Assembly (NCBI RefSeq): GCF_023343835.1
Contig: NC_064437.1
Span: 46,220,967-46,284,966, forward strand
DNA from: Lagopus muta
Lineage: Eukaryota; Chordata; Aves; Galliformes; Phasianidae
Reading direction: 5' to 3'
Length of the DNA stretch: 64,000 nt
The notes below the pieces were generated by a model that searched no databases, was not told the origin of the DNA, and saw nothing but the letters and a program-made list of their open reading frames with translations. Position numbers and translations under genes: made by a program. Position 1 is the first letter of the stretch; each line of letters starts with the position of its first letter. This document shows, piece by piece, positions 33,996 to 47,500 of the stretch.

Positions 33996-36900
33996 AGTTC
34001 TGCTTTTTCTCTTTAAAAATGCCGCTGAATCAATAGCAATAATGAAATCAGTAGCAATAATGAAAGATTCAGTCTCACAACAAGGCTGTTAGCATGAGAA
34101 GAAAGGTCTGGGACAGTCACAAATAGGCAGGTGTAGATCAAGGCATGAAGGCATACATACATCCTGGTGAGTTGGATAAAGACCTTGGGTGGTGAGGAAT
34201 GATCTATTTCAGAGGGAACGATGCAAGTAACAGCATCAGAGATAAAGTAGCAACTGAGTCTCTTGATGTAACAGGCAGATTACAGTATTGTAGTACCATC
34301 TGAAATACCCCAGTTCTCCACAGTGTATCATAAGCAATAGCTTAGAAAAAGAAGGCAATGGGCTGGAAGAGAACAGAGGCACTTTGACACGAGATCACTT
34401 GTCTACAGCTACAGATCAAGCAATAAGAAGTCTTCATTACAACAGAAATACTTTGACAACCACCACAGTGCAACACTTATTCAAATATGCCTCAGAATGG
34501 ATTCAATTTCTTGTCAACAGTTGTATCAGTGCAACACACACAGGAAGAAAACCAGTCACTGTGAAAAACAAATCAAGAGCATTGGCTGTCTTCACTGAAT
34601 GCTTTGTTTCATGGATATTTGCACTCTGACACACGACACATACAGCACTTTCAACACTGTACCCTGGCTTAGCCTGCACAGACTCTGGTTTGCAGCTCCT
34701 TGTCCTGCTCAATTCTTTGGATCAACATTTCCTCTTACAAGCAGGGCTAGAAAACTTATTTGCAGGTACTGTTTCCACTGAAGTATTTCTTGTTCAGGAT
34801 TTTTTTCCTCCTCGATGAGAAATCCCTATAATAGTGTATGTTTTTTGTTGTTCATGTAGCTACAAGGTTGGCTTTGTTCCTCTCCTCTAAATGGCTACAG
34901 CCAGGGCTACCTGGAGATTTCTTAAAAATTATGCTAGCAACATCAAGCTGCAGAAGTGATGAATGAGTAGTTTCCTAAACATTCTGCTGAAGTTTATTAT
35001 ATGTCTTATTTAATGATAAAGATGTATTTGGAACTCAGTTTAGTGAATACATTTAAAAGCAATAAGGCCATATTTCTTTTCTCCGGAGAAGATCATGACC
35101 TCGTCTTACACAGCACTTGAAGTTTGAGTTGAAATGACTAAAAAAGAAGGACTAAATAAAAATGCAGGGAAAGGTAAGAATTACAGAAATAGCACAGTGC
35201 TCTCTGGCTCTGCGTTCTCAAAGTTCCTTCATACAAGGGGCCAACATCCACCAGTAGGTCAAAGGATTAGAAACACTTCTGAAACTCTCTCTGGTTCATA
35301 ACATACTGTTGGACAAGAGTTTCTGTCCGTGTGCTTCTTTATTCCAAACCCTAACTGGGGATAAGAAGTTGCAACATGCTTGGAATTAGTATTGTATAAT
35401 TGCAAATTATCACTAATACTGCTATCATTACTAATATTCATAAGAGGATCCTTCAGTTTTGGTAAATCTGCTTAATGAGGCATACAGCTCTTCTTTTGAG
35501 AGTACACTTTCAACCTCAAATCCTGTTAAGTGGAATTTATGTGCTTTTGCTTCTAGTACAAAATGGGAAATCTAACATTACATTTTGTACAACGATTCAG
35601 ACAACTACTATCTTTCTGTTTACACAGTGCAATTTATATGCTACCTCAATCACTATCCAGTTTAATGTTAAGAGTGAGAAGAATCAGTAATCCAAATTCT
35701 GTCTCAAAAATCATTGGCACAACTCTGTTAATTTCAATGAGGCTTGCAGCAAATGTAATCAGGGCAGAAGTCTGTCCAAAATGTTCAAATATTTAAGAGA
35801 ATGTTAGTAGCTGCTTCTGCTCTGTTTTCCTTGTGCTATGATGTAGGCTCAGGGGAATCACCTCTGTCAGATATTTACTTATACTGTGAATAAGAGGATT
35901 TTCTAAGATTTAATTATACTGGATTCCCTCCACAAACTAGAAGCTGCAAATGGAAACTCAGCCATCTGCTTTTAAGCAGGATCATAGCGGTCACAGACAA
36001 AAAGGACCTAACAAAATACTGTTCCCACCCTTTTGTAAAGGCAGGATACAATCCTCTCAGACATTAAACTTACATTCCATGGAACAGCAGCCAAAAAAGA
36101 ATTTAACAGAGAGGGGCTGACCCATGAAAAGAAAGATTGGTTACAATTTTGTGACACTCAATTTTAGAACAAATATCTTCTAACATTCATAGGTATTTTC
36201 AGTATTATCCTCGTTTCCAAGCTCTGAAATGCTTCCTCCGTGTAGTGAGACTTGTATGATGAAGAATCATCCAAGCCATACTGAAAACATGTTAAAAAGT
36301 ACTCCCTGCATTTAATACAACAGAAAGGAGTTGAACAAATCTCAATATTACTATCCATAAGTACGTATTAAAATCCTGTCTGAAGTTATACCTGTAAACT
36401 GTAAGACAGGTAGTGGCACAGTTGGTATGCTTTTCTGTGTTCTGCAGAAATTCTGCCATTTGCCTGCAACATATTCCCTAATCGAAGGCCTTCCATCTCA
36501 TCATAGACTGCCTCACATAAGCAGCTCATCCTTATGGTGATGAGAATATAATTCATACAACTAACATCTGGGGATTACATTTTGTTGTTACTGACAGAGC
36601 ATAGGAGATGGCTTTGTCGTTAGGCTTAGTGGCTCAGAAACAAAGGTTAGAACAGTTTCTAGCTATTAGTAGAATATGGCTTCATTTGTTTGACTTGTTT
36701 TCTTTATTCATACTGTGAACACATAAAATGTATTCATTTTACAATATACAAAATGACATATATTCATTTTGCATATGTATAAATGGTATGCATACATTTA
36801 TATATATTCACATCTCTTCTACACAGGGGTAGCATCAGACAGGCAAAGCATGAAACCAATTGTTCAGTTACGTAGAAAACATGTTTGTACATGGCCCTAG

Positions 36901-37764
36901 TCTCCACACGTGGAGTACCGTCTCCTGGTGCAGAGCCTGAACATTCATTGCACTAAAGACTTTTTTTCTCCTACTTAGCTTGCCCTGACTAAAGTTTATG
37001 TTCTTTTCCACAGAAGACTGACTGCCACAGGTGTGACCATCTGGCAAACATCCCACATCCAAAGGACTGCTCCTTGGCACAGCAAGCTGGTATGAGTACT
37101 TCTCTGGCAACTAACGGAGTTCACAGCTGCCCATCAACAGCAGCTTGTATGCTAACTCCTCTTGGATATGTATTAGACAAATTTGCAAGCCAGACTGCAA
37201 GCTCAGAGTACATTAATATGTTTCTATGCAATTTAATCTATGCCAAACTCCTCAAATTGCAGCTTACTGACTTAAAACAAGTCGTTCAACACGTCTTGGA
37301 CATGTGCCTGACCAGGACCACAGATAAGCAGAATCTGCAGATGCATGCAGAACTGGGTTTTTGTGGAACCTTACAACTTTTCTGAGCTGCTGAGTATGTG
37401 GGATTCAAGCCATTTAATTATATCCATGGCATCATATAGATATATGATACTAGTAAAAGTATCTTCAGCTAGTGTAATTAATTAGCTGTGCCTCTGTGCT
37501 ACACCTCTTGCTATGTATTAATCACACAGGAAATGTTATCATCTACCTGATGATCATCTTCTGTTTGCAATATAGCTTAAATGATACTGTAATGAGTCTA
37601 AGTTCTTGCTTTGATACATGCTGTGCTAACACATGCAGCAAAGGGGAGAGGACTACACAAAATACTCTGAAGGAATGCTAAAGGTAACCACTGTTAGCTT
37701 AAAAAAATATCTCACATGTAAGCTCTCATTTAAATTTTCAATTAAATGTTCTGGAAACATCACT
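33996..37764. other. intergenic DNA, no gene recognised
   Basis: AT-rich with only short unrelated open frames. A small imperfect duplication (AGCAATAATGAAA-type unit twice) lies near 34035-34070, and an AT-rich segment with repeated ATTCATTTT/ATATACA motifs at about 36715-36810. Confidence 0.6.
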
Positions 37765-37765
37765 T

Positions 37766-38270
37766 ACAAAGGTCATTCCGAAAGTGATGCCTCCAATTTA
37801 TTTCTGTGGAAACACTGGGTGACAGAGCAAATTGTCAGCAACAAAACACGACTTTTCAGCATAGTCACCACCATTAGCCATGCATTTTACGAGCCTGCTT
37901 AGCTATCTGGAAAATGGCTCGTCTTTCATGTTGCTGCTGTCACTGCTGAAAAGCATCACCCACGGCGTCACTGTGCTCACATCCACTGTTTGCTCTCCAT
38001 AAACATTCAGCAAGTGTCACTGAGCATCAAGGGGTGCCATTTTTGCTGCGTGGAGGAATTTCACGACACACCTTTGCTTCATGCGTGCTTCCATGTCAGA
38101 CACAATTTTGTCAGACTGCCCCTCTGCTGCCATCTGTCGCACAGCAACAAAACGTAGCAGAATGTTGCTGGGAAGGTTCAGCCTCTATTGCCATTCCACC
38201 AACATCTGCCACTGATGTTGTGAGCCAGCATAATAAAATAGGAAGTATTATTTTTGGAGCAGCCATCACA
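37766..38270 (+). mobile_element. mariner-type non-autonomous DNA transposon, copy 1
   Basis: About 505 bases bounded by imperfect terminal inverted repeats. The left end contains GGTCATTCCGAAAGTGATGC, and the right end is the degraded reverse complement (GGAAGTATTATTTTTGGAGC), with most differences being transitions. A second, inverted copy lies at 49436-49950. The end sequence resembles mariner-family elements known from chicken (Galluhop/Mariner1), but the family name is from memory. No intact transposase frame remains. Confidence 0.75.
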
Positions 38271-39445
38271 TTTCATATCAAAACTCTCAATGCACATTTT
38301 CCAACTCTTTAAACAAAAAACTGCAAGTTCCTTTTCTTTTTGTTCCCATTATTTCCCATTATTTCTCTATAGTTCCCATTAATAATAACAAAATTGTGCA
38401 AATATTTTTAGTTTCAGTTTTTCATTTAAAGAAAATTCTATGGAATCTACTTTCAGATAGAACTGGCACCAAAAAAAAAAAAAAAAGCCAAAAAACAGAA
38501 ACAAAAAAAGGCAGATAAGGACCGCTGCCTTTTAAAACAGGTAGGAAAACATTAGAGGTATAGTTGCAGCCAGAGTTGAATGAACATTTTCAAAAGGCTA
38601 CAGTGAACAAATACATGCATGAAATAAGGAGAAATTAATTTATGGTTATAAGTTCTGCTCTTAGTGCCAAACCAAAATAGTTTTTCTTCTTTCCTCTTCT
38701 AATAGGGCTTACCGGAAACAGATTTCTTGGAAATCTGGACAGGGAAGACATGACAATATTATGAAAGACTGGCAAACATCTAAATGAGCCATGGGCAGCA
38801 CTGCTGCTTCTCTCCTGGTCCCTGCATTTGGAGCCGAAGAGAAGAAACAGTACAAGGAGGGCATTAAGAGCACTGAAAAAGGCTATCTGATAAACAACCC
38901 CCTGTACTGAAAAGCATTTTCTGCAAAATACCCCACCATAGAAAGGGTAAATAAGGACTCCGTAGATCTCCCTTTCTTACCAGGGGAAGTTCCTGCCTTA
39001 AGCATCAATCTTATTATACATTACTCACCACAGAAAAACAAAGTGGTCCCTGGAAGGATAAGGAAAAAAAAAAAAAAGAACTTTTTGCTGACCAGCCTAA
39101 GGACAACCTACAGGCCATATTGCACAGGAACTCCTTGCTCACAGATGCTGTACAAATTCAATTACACTGAAGAGTGCTTTAGTCTAACTCCACAGTGCCT
39201 GGATGAATGAATCAGATGAATAATTACTTCCATATTCTATTATAAAAAACAGTCATATTATAATGGGCTTGAAGCTAGCATGGATTCAGGGCTTCATTAT
39301 ACCCACTCTCTCTAAATGTTTCTCTTAATTATCTCTGGTCCCCAGGAGAGGTTTGAGGCCTTCTTTATTTGCTCTCTCTCCTAATATAGTTGGCTTGATT
39401 CCCGAAGCAAAAGACTGAAATGGAGGAGGAAGTATATAAGGAGGG
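38271..39445. other. intergenic DNA, no gene recognised
   Basis: AT-rich, with A-rich runs at about 38469-38486 and 39062-39078. Nothing else visible. Confidence 0.6.
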
Positions 39446-39676
39446 AAGATTTAGGTTAGATGTTAGGGGGAAGTTCTTTACTAGGAGAGTGGTTAGGCCC
39501 TGGAACGGGCTGCCCAGGGAGGTTGTGGATGCCCCGTCCTTGGACGTGTTTAAGGCCAGGCTGGACGGGGTCCTGGGCAACCTGATCTGAATGTGTATGT
39601 TTGGTGGCCCTGCTAGGCAGGGGGGTTGGAACTACATGATCCTTGGGGTCCCTTCCAACCCGGGTGATTCTGTGAA
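39446..39676 (+). mobile_element. CR1 non-LTR retrotransposon 3' fragment
   Basis: CR1 in sense orientation: GATTTAGGTTAGATGTTAGG, the GGGCTGCCCAGGGAGGTTGT block, GGCCAGGCTGGACGGGGTCC, then CCTTCCAACCCGGGTGATTC and the terminal octamer ATTCTGTG. It is well conserved with clear CR1 landmarks but 5'-truncated. It lies about 1.1 kb upstream of the first CpG island. Confidence 0.93.
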
Positions 39677-40759
39677 GTCACGAAGAGTAAATAAGTATCC
39701 TTCTAAATGCACAAATAATTTTTGTATTATTTTAGTAGTGATAGAAATGTCACTGCAGCAGCTACAGATCATTCTATTGTTCGCAGAAGAAACAACAGTT
39801 GAGCAGACACCTATATACACTGTTCTAGAATGCTGTGTTTGCTCTGGGCAAAACAAAAGGTAGTCCCAGCATATTTTACACATCTGGTATACTGTTGAAG
39901 ATAAGCCTGAATTATCAGAAGTTGGTAATCCTGGCATACAGACATACATCCTTTGAATAAAGGACACTGGCATCAACTCATTTCTTATATGTTAAACAGG
40001 GCTCAACAGCTGGTTAAAAAGAACTTCTTCCACAACTTACAGAACTGGTGGTATGCCTCCTGGGATTGTTAAAGTATCTCTGAGACCTTGGGAACACTGA
40101 AATACAAGAGCACAAAGGAAAGAATGTTAGTCCTCACATCTTCACGTTATTGTCAGATAAATGAATTATTGAGGTTATTTAACACTAACAGGGACGTATT
40201 ATTTGTCCAAGGTAAGGGCATTCCCCCCAGTCATCTTCAGTCTATTGTTATATGCACAATCCTAAATTGATAGGAAAGCCGCTGTTTGCTCCAGCGAGCT
40301 TGAAATTTGTTTCCTGGGTACCGCCAAAACTACTGCTGCCTGAGAGTCAGTATTTTACCAGCACTGGTAACAGGAAAACTACAAAGTGCAGCTAATGCAA
40401 CCCAAGGAATGCGAGCTAAATACTACTATTACCTATTCAGAAAATCAAACCACAAATTTATTCAAGAAGCATTTCGAATTCTCACAGATCTACTTTATGC
40501 CCGCATTACCTGAATACGTGGTGCTGAACACGTGATGCTATGGCTCTAACCTGAACAAGTCCATCTCTGACATGAATTCCATGCAAACTTCTGGTAGATG
40601 TGACCGTGTTGGCCTGCTCCCTTTAGCTATAGCCATGTCCCACAGCGCTCATACTGCACTTTGCAATCGTTAGGAATTACACACGCTCTGCAAGCACGCT
40701 TAATTTGCCTCCGGCAAAAAGAAGACATTTATATCCAGGCAGCTCTATCCAGCAAGCTC
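39677..40759. other. intergenic DNA upstream of CpG island 1
   Basis: Gradual rise in GC towards the island. No recognised coding or repeat content. Confidence 0.55.
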
Positions 40760-41059
40760 CACTGCAGCGGCTCGGGGCGCTGATCCTACAGTGAAGTGCT
40801 TCGAGTAACAAGCAGGCCGGGCCCGCACCTGCCCAGAGCGCAGCCACCTCGGCACTGACACGGCTTCCTGGAGTTCAGCCACCCCACAGGCACATGGAAT
40901 CGCTACAGCCCGCCTTCCGATCCTCGCGGGCACAGCTGGAGGGCCGCGTTAGGACAGGCTGGGTAAGGCTGCCCTGTCTGAGAAACACAGGCTGCGGGAA
41001 ACAGGAACGGCACGCCCAGGTGCGAAGCCACAGGCGGCCACACGGGAGACCGTCTGCAC

Positions 41060-41069
41060 TCTCGCGAGA
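41060..41069. promoter_or_regulatory. TCTCGCGAGA core promoter palindrome
   Basis: Exact motif, extended to the 12-base palindrome CTCTCGCGAGAG (41059-41070). It is a known CpG-island promoter element. A second exact copy lies 62 bases downstream. Confidence 0.8.
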
Positions 41070-41110
41070 GGAGGCTCCCCGCCGCCGGCGCGGCCCGCGG
41101 CTCTCGCGGG

Positions 41111-41131
41111 AAGATGGCGCTTCTCGCGAGA
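41111..41131. promoter_or_regulatory. YY1-type site adjoining second TCTCGCGAGA palindrome
   Basis: AAGATGGCG (41111-41119) is the YY1 core usually found near transcription starts. It is followed three bases later by TCTCGCGAGA (41122-41131). This places the likely transcription start close to 41110-41170. Confidence 0.65.
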
Positions 41132-41139
41132 GGCTGCCG

Positions 41140-41223
41140 GCGCGGCTCCCCGTAGCTATAGCAGCGGGAGATGAGGGCGGCCGAGGGGAGGGCGCGTTGC
41201 GTGTGGCGGCGGGACGCCGACAG
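41140..41223 (+). other. candidate first exon of the gene driven by CpG island 1
   Basis: A start is inferred just after the YY1/TCTCGCGAGA core, and the exon ends at the donor CGACAG|GTAGGG. It contains an ATG (41171) in a frame open to the donor for 17 codons (MRAAEGRARC...), which could be a uORF, a true N-terminus or irrelevant. Downstream exons were not located. Confidence 0.35.
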
Positions 41224-41530
41224 GTAGGGATTCGCCGCCCTGGGGCGAGGCCGGGCTCAGGGCCCGCTCCCCGCCCCTCTCGCCTCGGCGCGTTCCCGCC
41301 GCGGCCGCGCGCGGCTACGGCTGCGGGGGTGAGCGCTGCCCCGTCCCGCCGCAAGCTGGTGGGAGCAGGAGGCCGGGGCGGGCAGGTGGGCAGGTGCCGC
41401 TGCTTCCCCGCTCGGGAATAGTTGCGGTCCGCTCCCTTAGGTATAAAAACCCCGGTGAGGGGATGCTCATATGTGTTCGCGGAGCGCCGCCGGCGAGCGT
41501 CCCGGCTCTGTGCGGCAGCGCGGCCTGGGG

Positions 41531-44500
41531 GGCTTCCGTAGCAGGGAGCTTCTGAACGAGCAGCCCTGGTGCTGCCGTGTAGCGGGTAATAACTTGGTTG
41601 CTGCCGCTGTAACTTAAACTTACGCAGTTGTTGGTGAGAAGAAGCTGTGCGGTTGCATTTACTCTAATGAGGCTGAAGGAAAGCAAAAGCACGCGCTTGT
41701 TTTTACTTTTAAAGCCAGAAGTTGTTTGCTTCTCCTGTATTTGATTCCATTTGAAGCCCGTTGTTGAAGAGGAGGATTACGTGTGGGATTTCGAGGATTA
41801 CGGCCCTAAATATAAACCACACAGCACTCACCTTCTGTTTTCAGAAAGTTGCAGATAATGGCTTTCTGGCCTCAGCCGAGGGCAGCTGCTCTGAGTGTTT
41901 TAGTGCCTGATGGTGCGTGTGATGGGAATCCAGGCAGCTTTTCAGATTTCAGAACAAATTCTCCATGTTAAAATTGTGAAGAAAATACACATATGAAATA
42001 TGGGAAGGGTAATAGTATAATCTCTCGTGAGGTTTGGAAGAAAAAAGTATGCACTGAAAACAAACCTGTCTATGGGTTTGTATTGTTCTTGACTTGAGAA
42101 CATATCCAAGACTGAACATTTTATTCTGCAGAATACGTGGAGCTCAATAGCAGCTTTGGAACACAATAGCAATTTAGATAGGCACGTGCATATTGATGTG
42201 CAAAAAACTGAACTGGTGAGGTAATGTGTAACTTTAACATGGCGGTTTTTAAAAATGATTGCTAGAAATGTATTGGGGCTTAAAAAATGAGTGAGTCTTT
42301 GGAAATCAGTCCTCTTTTAAGGAGAGATAGAGCTAAAGGTAATTTCAGTGTACTGGATGCTCCTTAAATTCTATTCCAGCACCTAATCAAAGGTGTGTCT
42401 AATCAAGCATGCTGCATGTCATTCATACTAATTTAGAGAAGAACCTTTTTTTCCCTCAGCTCAGCAATGCCTGTGAAGAAGCCTTCCCCCCCCATGTTCT
42501 TGTGTAGGAGATGGGAGAGGAGTGCACTTGAGTTGTCCAGTATAGATAAACATGCAGGTATCATGGAGAAGCTGGAAACTGTGCTGCTGATGGCTGTAAA
42601 AGCATTTCAGTTCATCTCTTTTAGTCTGTACAGGTAAAATTATGTCAGTTTTTCTCTCAGTTCTGGGTTAATAGTCTATTTTTGGACTGTCATCACGAGT
42701 TCATTAAAAAGGATAACGGGAGCTTAAATCCTTCTTTATCTGGTCCTGATGATGTTATTAGGCATTCAATCTTCTGTGAATTTTTCATGGAGGGTTCATA
42801 GATGAGAAAGTATTTGTATTTCTCGGTTTTTAGAGCTTCATAAGAAACACTGCTGCCTAAAGATAAATAATAGTGGCAGAGCTCTTAGGTACTACATGAT
42901 AATTATAGGAGGTTCTGTCCATGATGGTCACTATAGAGGCTCCACTGTATTTGAGAGCTTTGTAAGCATACTGATACAAAGAACGGTTGCTGCTGTCCCA
43001 AATGACTTACAGTGCAACTATGCAAAATGTAGGAGGTGACACAAAATGCAAACAGGGGCAGGAGGATGAAAGGCGGAGGAAAAAAAAAAAAAAGAAAAAG
43101 CTGTGAGTTTTTATTATTGTGTGCTTGACTTAGTGTTCATATCCAATAAAAGTATGCTGTGTGGGAGATGTGCTTATTGGTGTTTGTAGAACTTAGCAAC
43201 CTTTTTGTTTTTCTCATATAACTTCTTTACATGTCCTTTACTTTTATAACATGTTCTACTTGCATTCGTTCCAACAATTTAATTTGTCCAATGAGATATT
43301 CTACTTCATGCCTTCATCCAATATGTGCCTTTTAATTTATTTTTCTGTCAACAGCAGCTGCAGTCACCATTCCAAATTTAGTGTGTATTTCCATCACTGA
43401 AGACCATTTCTTTGCACAGATGTGAATGCTTGATGGCAAGAGGAGCAGCGAGAAATCTTACTGGTGACTTTTGAGGAATTTTAATCATCTTGCACAAATC
43501 TCTCTCTTTTCCTGCTAATTGCAAGTCAAGTAATGGGCAGTCTTTAGTCCTTAGGATTTTGTCTTCATCAGTAGGCAGTCTGTAGATAGAAATCATATTT
43601 ATCCACAGAACTAAGTGCTGTGATACAGGTGGTATAATTTTCACTGTTCACCTCTGCTTTCTGCTCTGGGGATAGGATCCAAGGAAAAAGAAGTTGCTTA
43701 TCAGGCTGAATTACTTTGCTGGAGTGAAGTAATCTGCAGGAATGCAAACTGTAATGGTGAATTTTGAGCTTGATGGGAAATGGGCAGAGTCTGACAGAAC
43801 AATTTGCAGAGGCCAAGACTGTCAGATGGTAATAGCCTCCTTCATTACCGAACAGTTTAGATTTGAACTAGTGACCTAGGAGTGAAAAGCTCAGTATTCC
43901 ATTACCCATCCTCTGATCTATCCATATGTTGTCTTGTTTAAAGTCCCTGTAGTCCTCTTAAACAGAACGTGCAGTAAATATTGAGCATCATTTGCACTTG
44001 CAGATGCTGGAACGCTGTCCATTCCATTTGTCTGCTGTGCATGTGAGGACACAGCAGTTAAATATAGCAACAATTTCTTACACTCCCTGGCTTTTCATGA
44101 GAAACCCTTGTACAAACCCATCCATATGGCAGCATCCAGCATTATCTTAAAACCAATAACAAGGAGCCTATTTATTGCTACCGTTAACGGGAAAATGAAT
44201 CCGCAGAACTAAGTAGCATACTGGGAGTTATTAATAACTTGTGCTGATGCTAAGAAAGTGGACTTAAATGAAATATCATTAGGAGCCAAGTCACCCCACC
44301 AACCCTTCTGTGTGTCGTATCCAGGTCTGAATTTATCTGTGAAGGACTTCTCAGAATATATTATCATTATTGTACACCAACTTCATTTGTTCTTCATGGA
44401 GAAGAGCAAATGTGTTCTTAATGTGTTCAATGTGTTCAATGTTGTAAAAAGTATAATGGGAAATTATTTCTATTCCGTAAATTTAATGAAATTAGTTCAA

Positions 44501-47500
44501 CAAAATGTTCTGAATAAGCATTAGGAGAACACAGTTTTCCCAGTTGTTCTGAGGTGAGATGTTGTTTCTAGGCAACCAACTTAACAGGATGAGGTTAAGA
44601 AATGTAAATACTTATCCATGTTGTTCTCAGTTTGTAAGGGTATTAGAACAAGTTCCTGTGTGTAGGTCATGGCTCCCGTGTGCTGCAGAAAGAATAACAT
44701 TGACATTCCTATGTATTTTTGATTGTGTCTTCTTATTCCTTACCCTTTTTCACCGTAATGAGAGACAGCACTGTGGACAGTCTCTGCTGATTACCTGCTA
44801 ACAATTCAGACCACGTAAGAGGTGAATTTTCCTATTTCTCCCTCACTAAAACTGCAGATCAGTTCTTCCTTTTCCTGACCATCAATTTTCATGTAATCTG
44901 TATGAATGTAATTATTTTTGAGATATCTTGATTTTTATTTGAAGATGTTGAAAACTGAACCAGGGATGAGAAAAACTGATCTTGGTCAGATGCCTCTGTA
45001 GGCAGTGTAAAGTAGAATGTGTTGGCTTGCTTTCTCCTGAAATGAGGCTCATATGATCCCGCTGTCTTGGAGATCTTTTGTCCCATTTGTTTTCTCCCCC
45101 TTTTTTTGGATAGAACACCACACTTTAGGGGAGCACTTTCTTTTTTTGTATGGCATTTCTGGTCTACTGACCGTGATTGGTATCTGTTCAGTAATTCTTA
45201 CTACTCCTTTATGCTGTACTTATTCTCTGGGACTTCTATCATAAAAAGAAAATGTCAGGTGTCTGAGTCTTATTTTTTTTTCTTTTTAGTTGGAGGAATC
45301 AGGTTATTAAAATTTAGACCTTAGCTGTAATTGTTGCCCTCTTTTGAACATGTCTCCAACATGAAATGATACCATTCTGTGTTATGGGTAGAAGTTCACT
45401 GAATTGTGGTTGCCTGTAAAAGGACATGAACCATAATGATCCTTTGCTTAATTATTTGGTAATATGCCCTGGCTCGTTATGTTCTACTGGAATTCTTTTG
45501 GTGTGTAGATTTGATCAAGCTTGAAATCCTTCAAATTTGAAGGCTAGAATTACATTTCTTCTTTTGGAATTACTTTTCCTTGTCGTCTCTAACAATCTGC
45601 TTTTTGTTGTTTTTGTATCAAACTCAGCTGCTTTCCCCTCCTGTGTCAATAGAGGCAGTGAGACAGTTTATTGCAGACATCTATTTTTGAACTGTAACTA
45701 AGCTTGTAAAATGGTATAAACCTTGGCACAAAAGTAGCTTTTTTATGAGGATAAACATTGCAAATAAGCAGTAAGTAATAGCTGTGCCAAAGGTTAATTA
45801 TGCCAGTGGCGAAGCAGATAGGGTGATCTGTAATAAATAATAACTGATCACCAATTCTAGGCAAGACACTAATTGTGTAGATAGTACGGTTTGGCTTACC
45901 CACATTTACATAGAACTGCGTGTTGCTTGCTGTGTATGGGGAGCAATTTGCAGATAAGAAGCCTTTGGGTAAAAGGAAACTTTTTTTTTTAATCTGTATG
46001 GAAATTGGTTTGGCATCTTACTCTCTTAAGCAAATACCAGCTATCTTATTAATTATAACAGCTGTAAAATGTAAGTGGGTATTTGTTGTAGGTAATGTTT
46101 GGTGCATGTAATTCTTAGATGTTCTACTTAAATGCAATTTATTACATTTTGACATTTGAAAGTAATGAATGGGCTAAAAATATGAATGTGTGATTCAGAT
46201 GTGGGAGACTGTTTGAAGAGGAGGATTCTTCTGTAAGCACTTCCACAAAATGTTAAAATAAAGATATTCCAGGAAGCAGTTAATGAGAGCAGAGTGTCAC
46301 AAAGCATAGGATAACAGCATTCTTTCTAATCCTGCTGCTTTTCTCAGTGGAATAGATCCATAAACAGCAGCTAATGCACAGTGATACGTGGCCTTTACTG
46401 ACATGGAAGCAGGTTAATGTCTTCACTAGTTCTGCACATTATTCAAGGAAATAGGCCATGGAAGGGGAAGAAAGAACTTGTTGATTGTATGTCCTTCCTG
46501 CTCTCTGAAAGGTTTTAATTATGCTCTACCTGAGACACTCTAATAAATACACAGCAAATTCTCACAAAACTTGTAATTAGTGAAGTACGGTGTTCTCTGT
46601 GCTTTGCGTTCTGTTACGGTTATTGTGAAACATTGTGCAGTACTTATTATAGACGATACATGGAGAGTTTGTGTACATTTGAAATATATTTAAAGCAAAA
46701 GGAGATGCCAGCAGAAACTTTAGAATCCTTTTGATTATGGATGCTTTATGGACTTGACATGTAGATGTAATTACTATTTTTTTAAAGAGAGACAGGAAAG
46801 AATGTTGCAGTGTGAGCTTGGCAGTGCTGCAGGATGAATAGCAGTTTTCACTGGAAGTGTTTAGAAGCTCCTCAGAACTTGTTTGAATTCTCTGTGCCAG
46901 ACAACTTCCACTTACTTTTCAGGAAAGTCTCTAAAATGCAGTTTTAGATGCGTCTCTTAACAATGGCATTTTAGGGAAGAAGGGAATGTAATTTTCCTCT
47001 TAGCAAAACAGTATCGATATCATCATCTCTTAGATAGCTGCGTTTCAGGATGGGGGTTTGATGTAGGAATTACTTTTTATTTTTTATTTTTGAGAAGAAA
47101 TATATAATTTTCTTAGAGCAAATGTCTTTCTCTTTGGGAGATGCAGGAAGGTGGTTTAGGAGTTTATTTCGGCAGTCAGTCCTTTTGCTGTTAACAGTTA
47201 TCAATTACATTCAGTGATACAATTATCACGTAAATTATTTACCGCTTGTTTTTCTTTGTTCATTTTTTGCTTGTAATCAGCTCTCCTCTGCCTGTTTGCT
47301 GAGCAATGTCACCGCATTCAGTCCTTGCTGGGGTAGGAACTGGCAGCATTCACAGACACAAAAGGAGGCAGAGCGCTGTCATCTCAACCAGAGCAGTGAG
47401 CTTTTCTATGCTAAGGATAAGGAGTGACGTTTCAAGTTGAAGTTGCTTTACTTGGCTGTGCGCAGGGAATATCTGTAGGCAGAAGCAGCAGAACCGACAG

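Larger units (their letters stand above)
40760..41530 (+). promoter_or_regulatory. CpG island 1, probable USP54 promoter
   Basis: A sharp switch from AT-rich DNA to about 770 bases dense in CpG. The core carries two exact TCTCGCGAGA palindromes (41060-41069 and 41122-41131), a half-match at 41101 (CTCTCGCGGG) and a YY1-type AAGATGGCG (41111-41119). Such TATA-less cores are typical of ubiquitous genes. A plausible first exon ends at the donor CGACAG|GTAGGG (41224). By synteny with human SYNPO2L-MYOZ1-USP54 it should serve USP54, but no USP54 coding exon is in the window. Transcription from the other strand is also possible. Confidence 0.7.

Noticed and set aside
38034..38312. 92-codon frame that resembles an antisense frame at 49344-49655
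   Set aside because: The similarity is real but comes from two copies of the same non-autonomous mariner-type element; not a host gene.
40875..41421. 159- and 175-codon frames on both strands in CpG island 1
   Set aside because: Arg/Gly/Pro/Ala-rich translations of CpG-dense promoter DNA. They cross the core promoter motifs and a likely donor, with no family resemblance.
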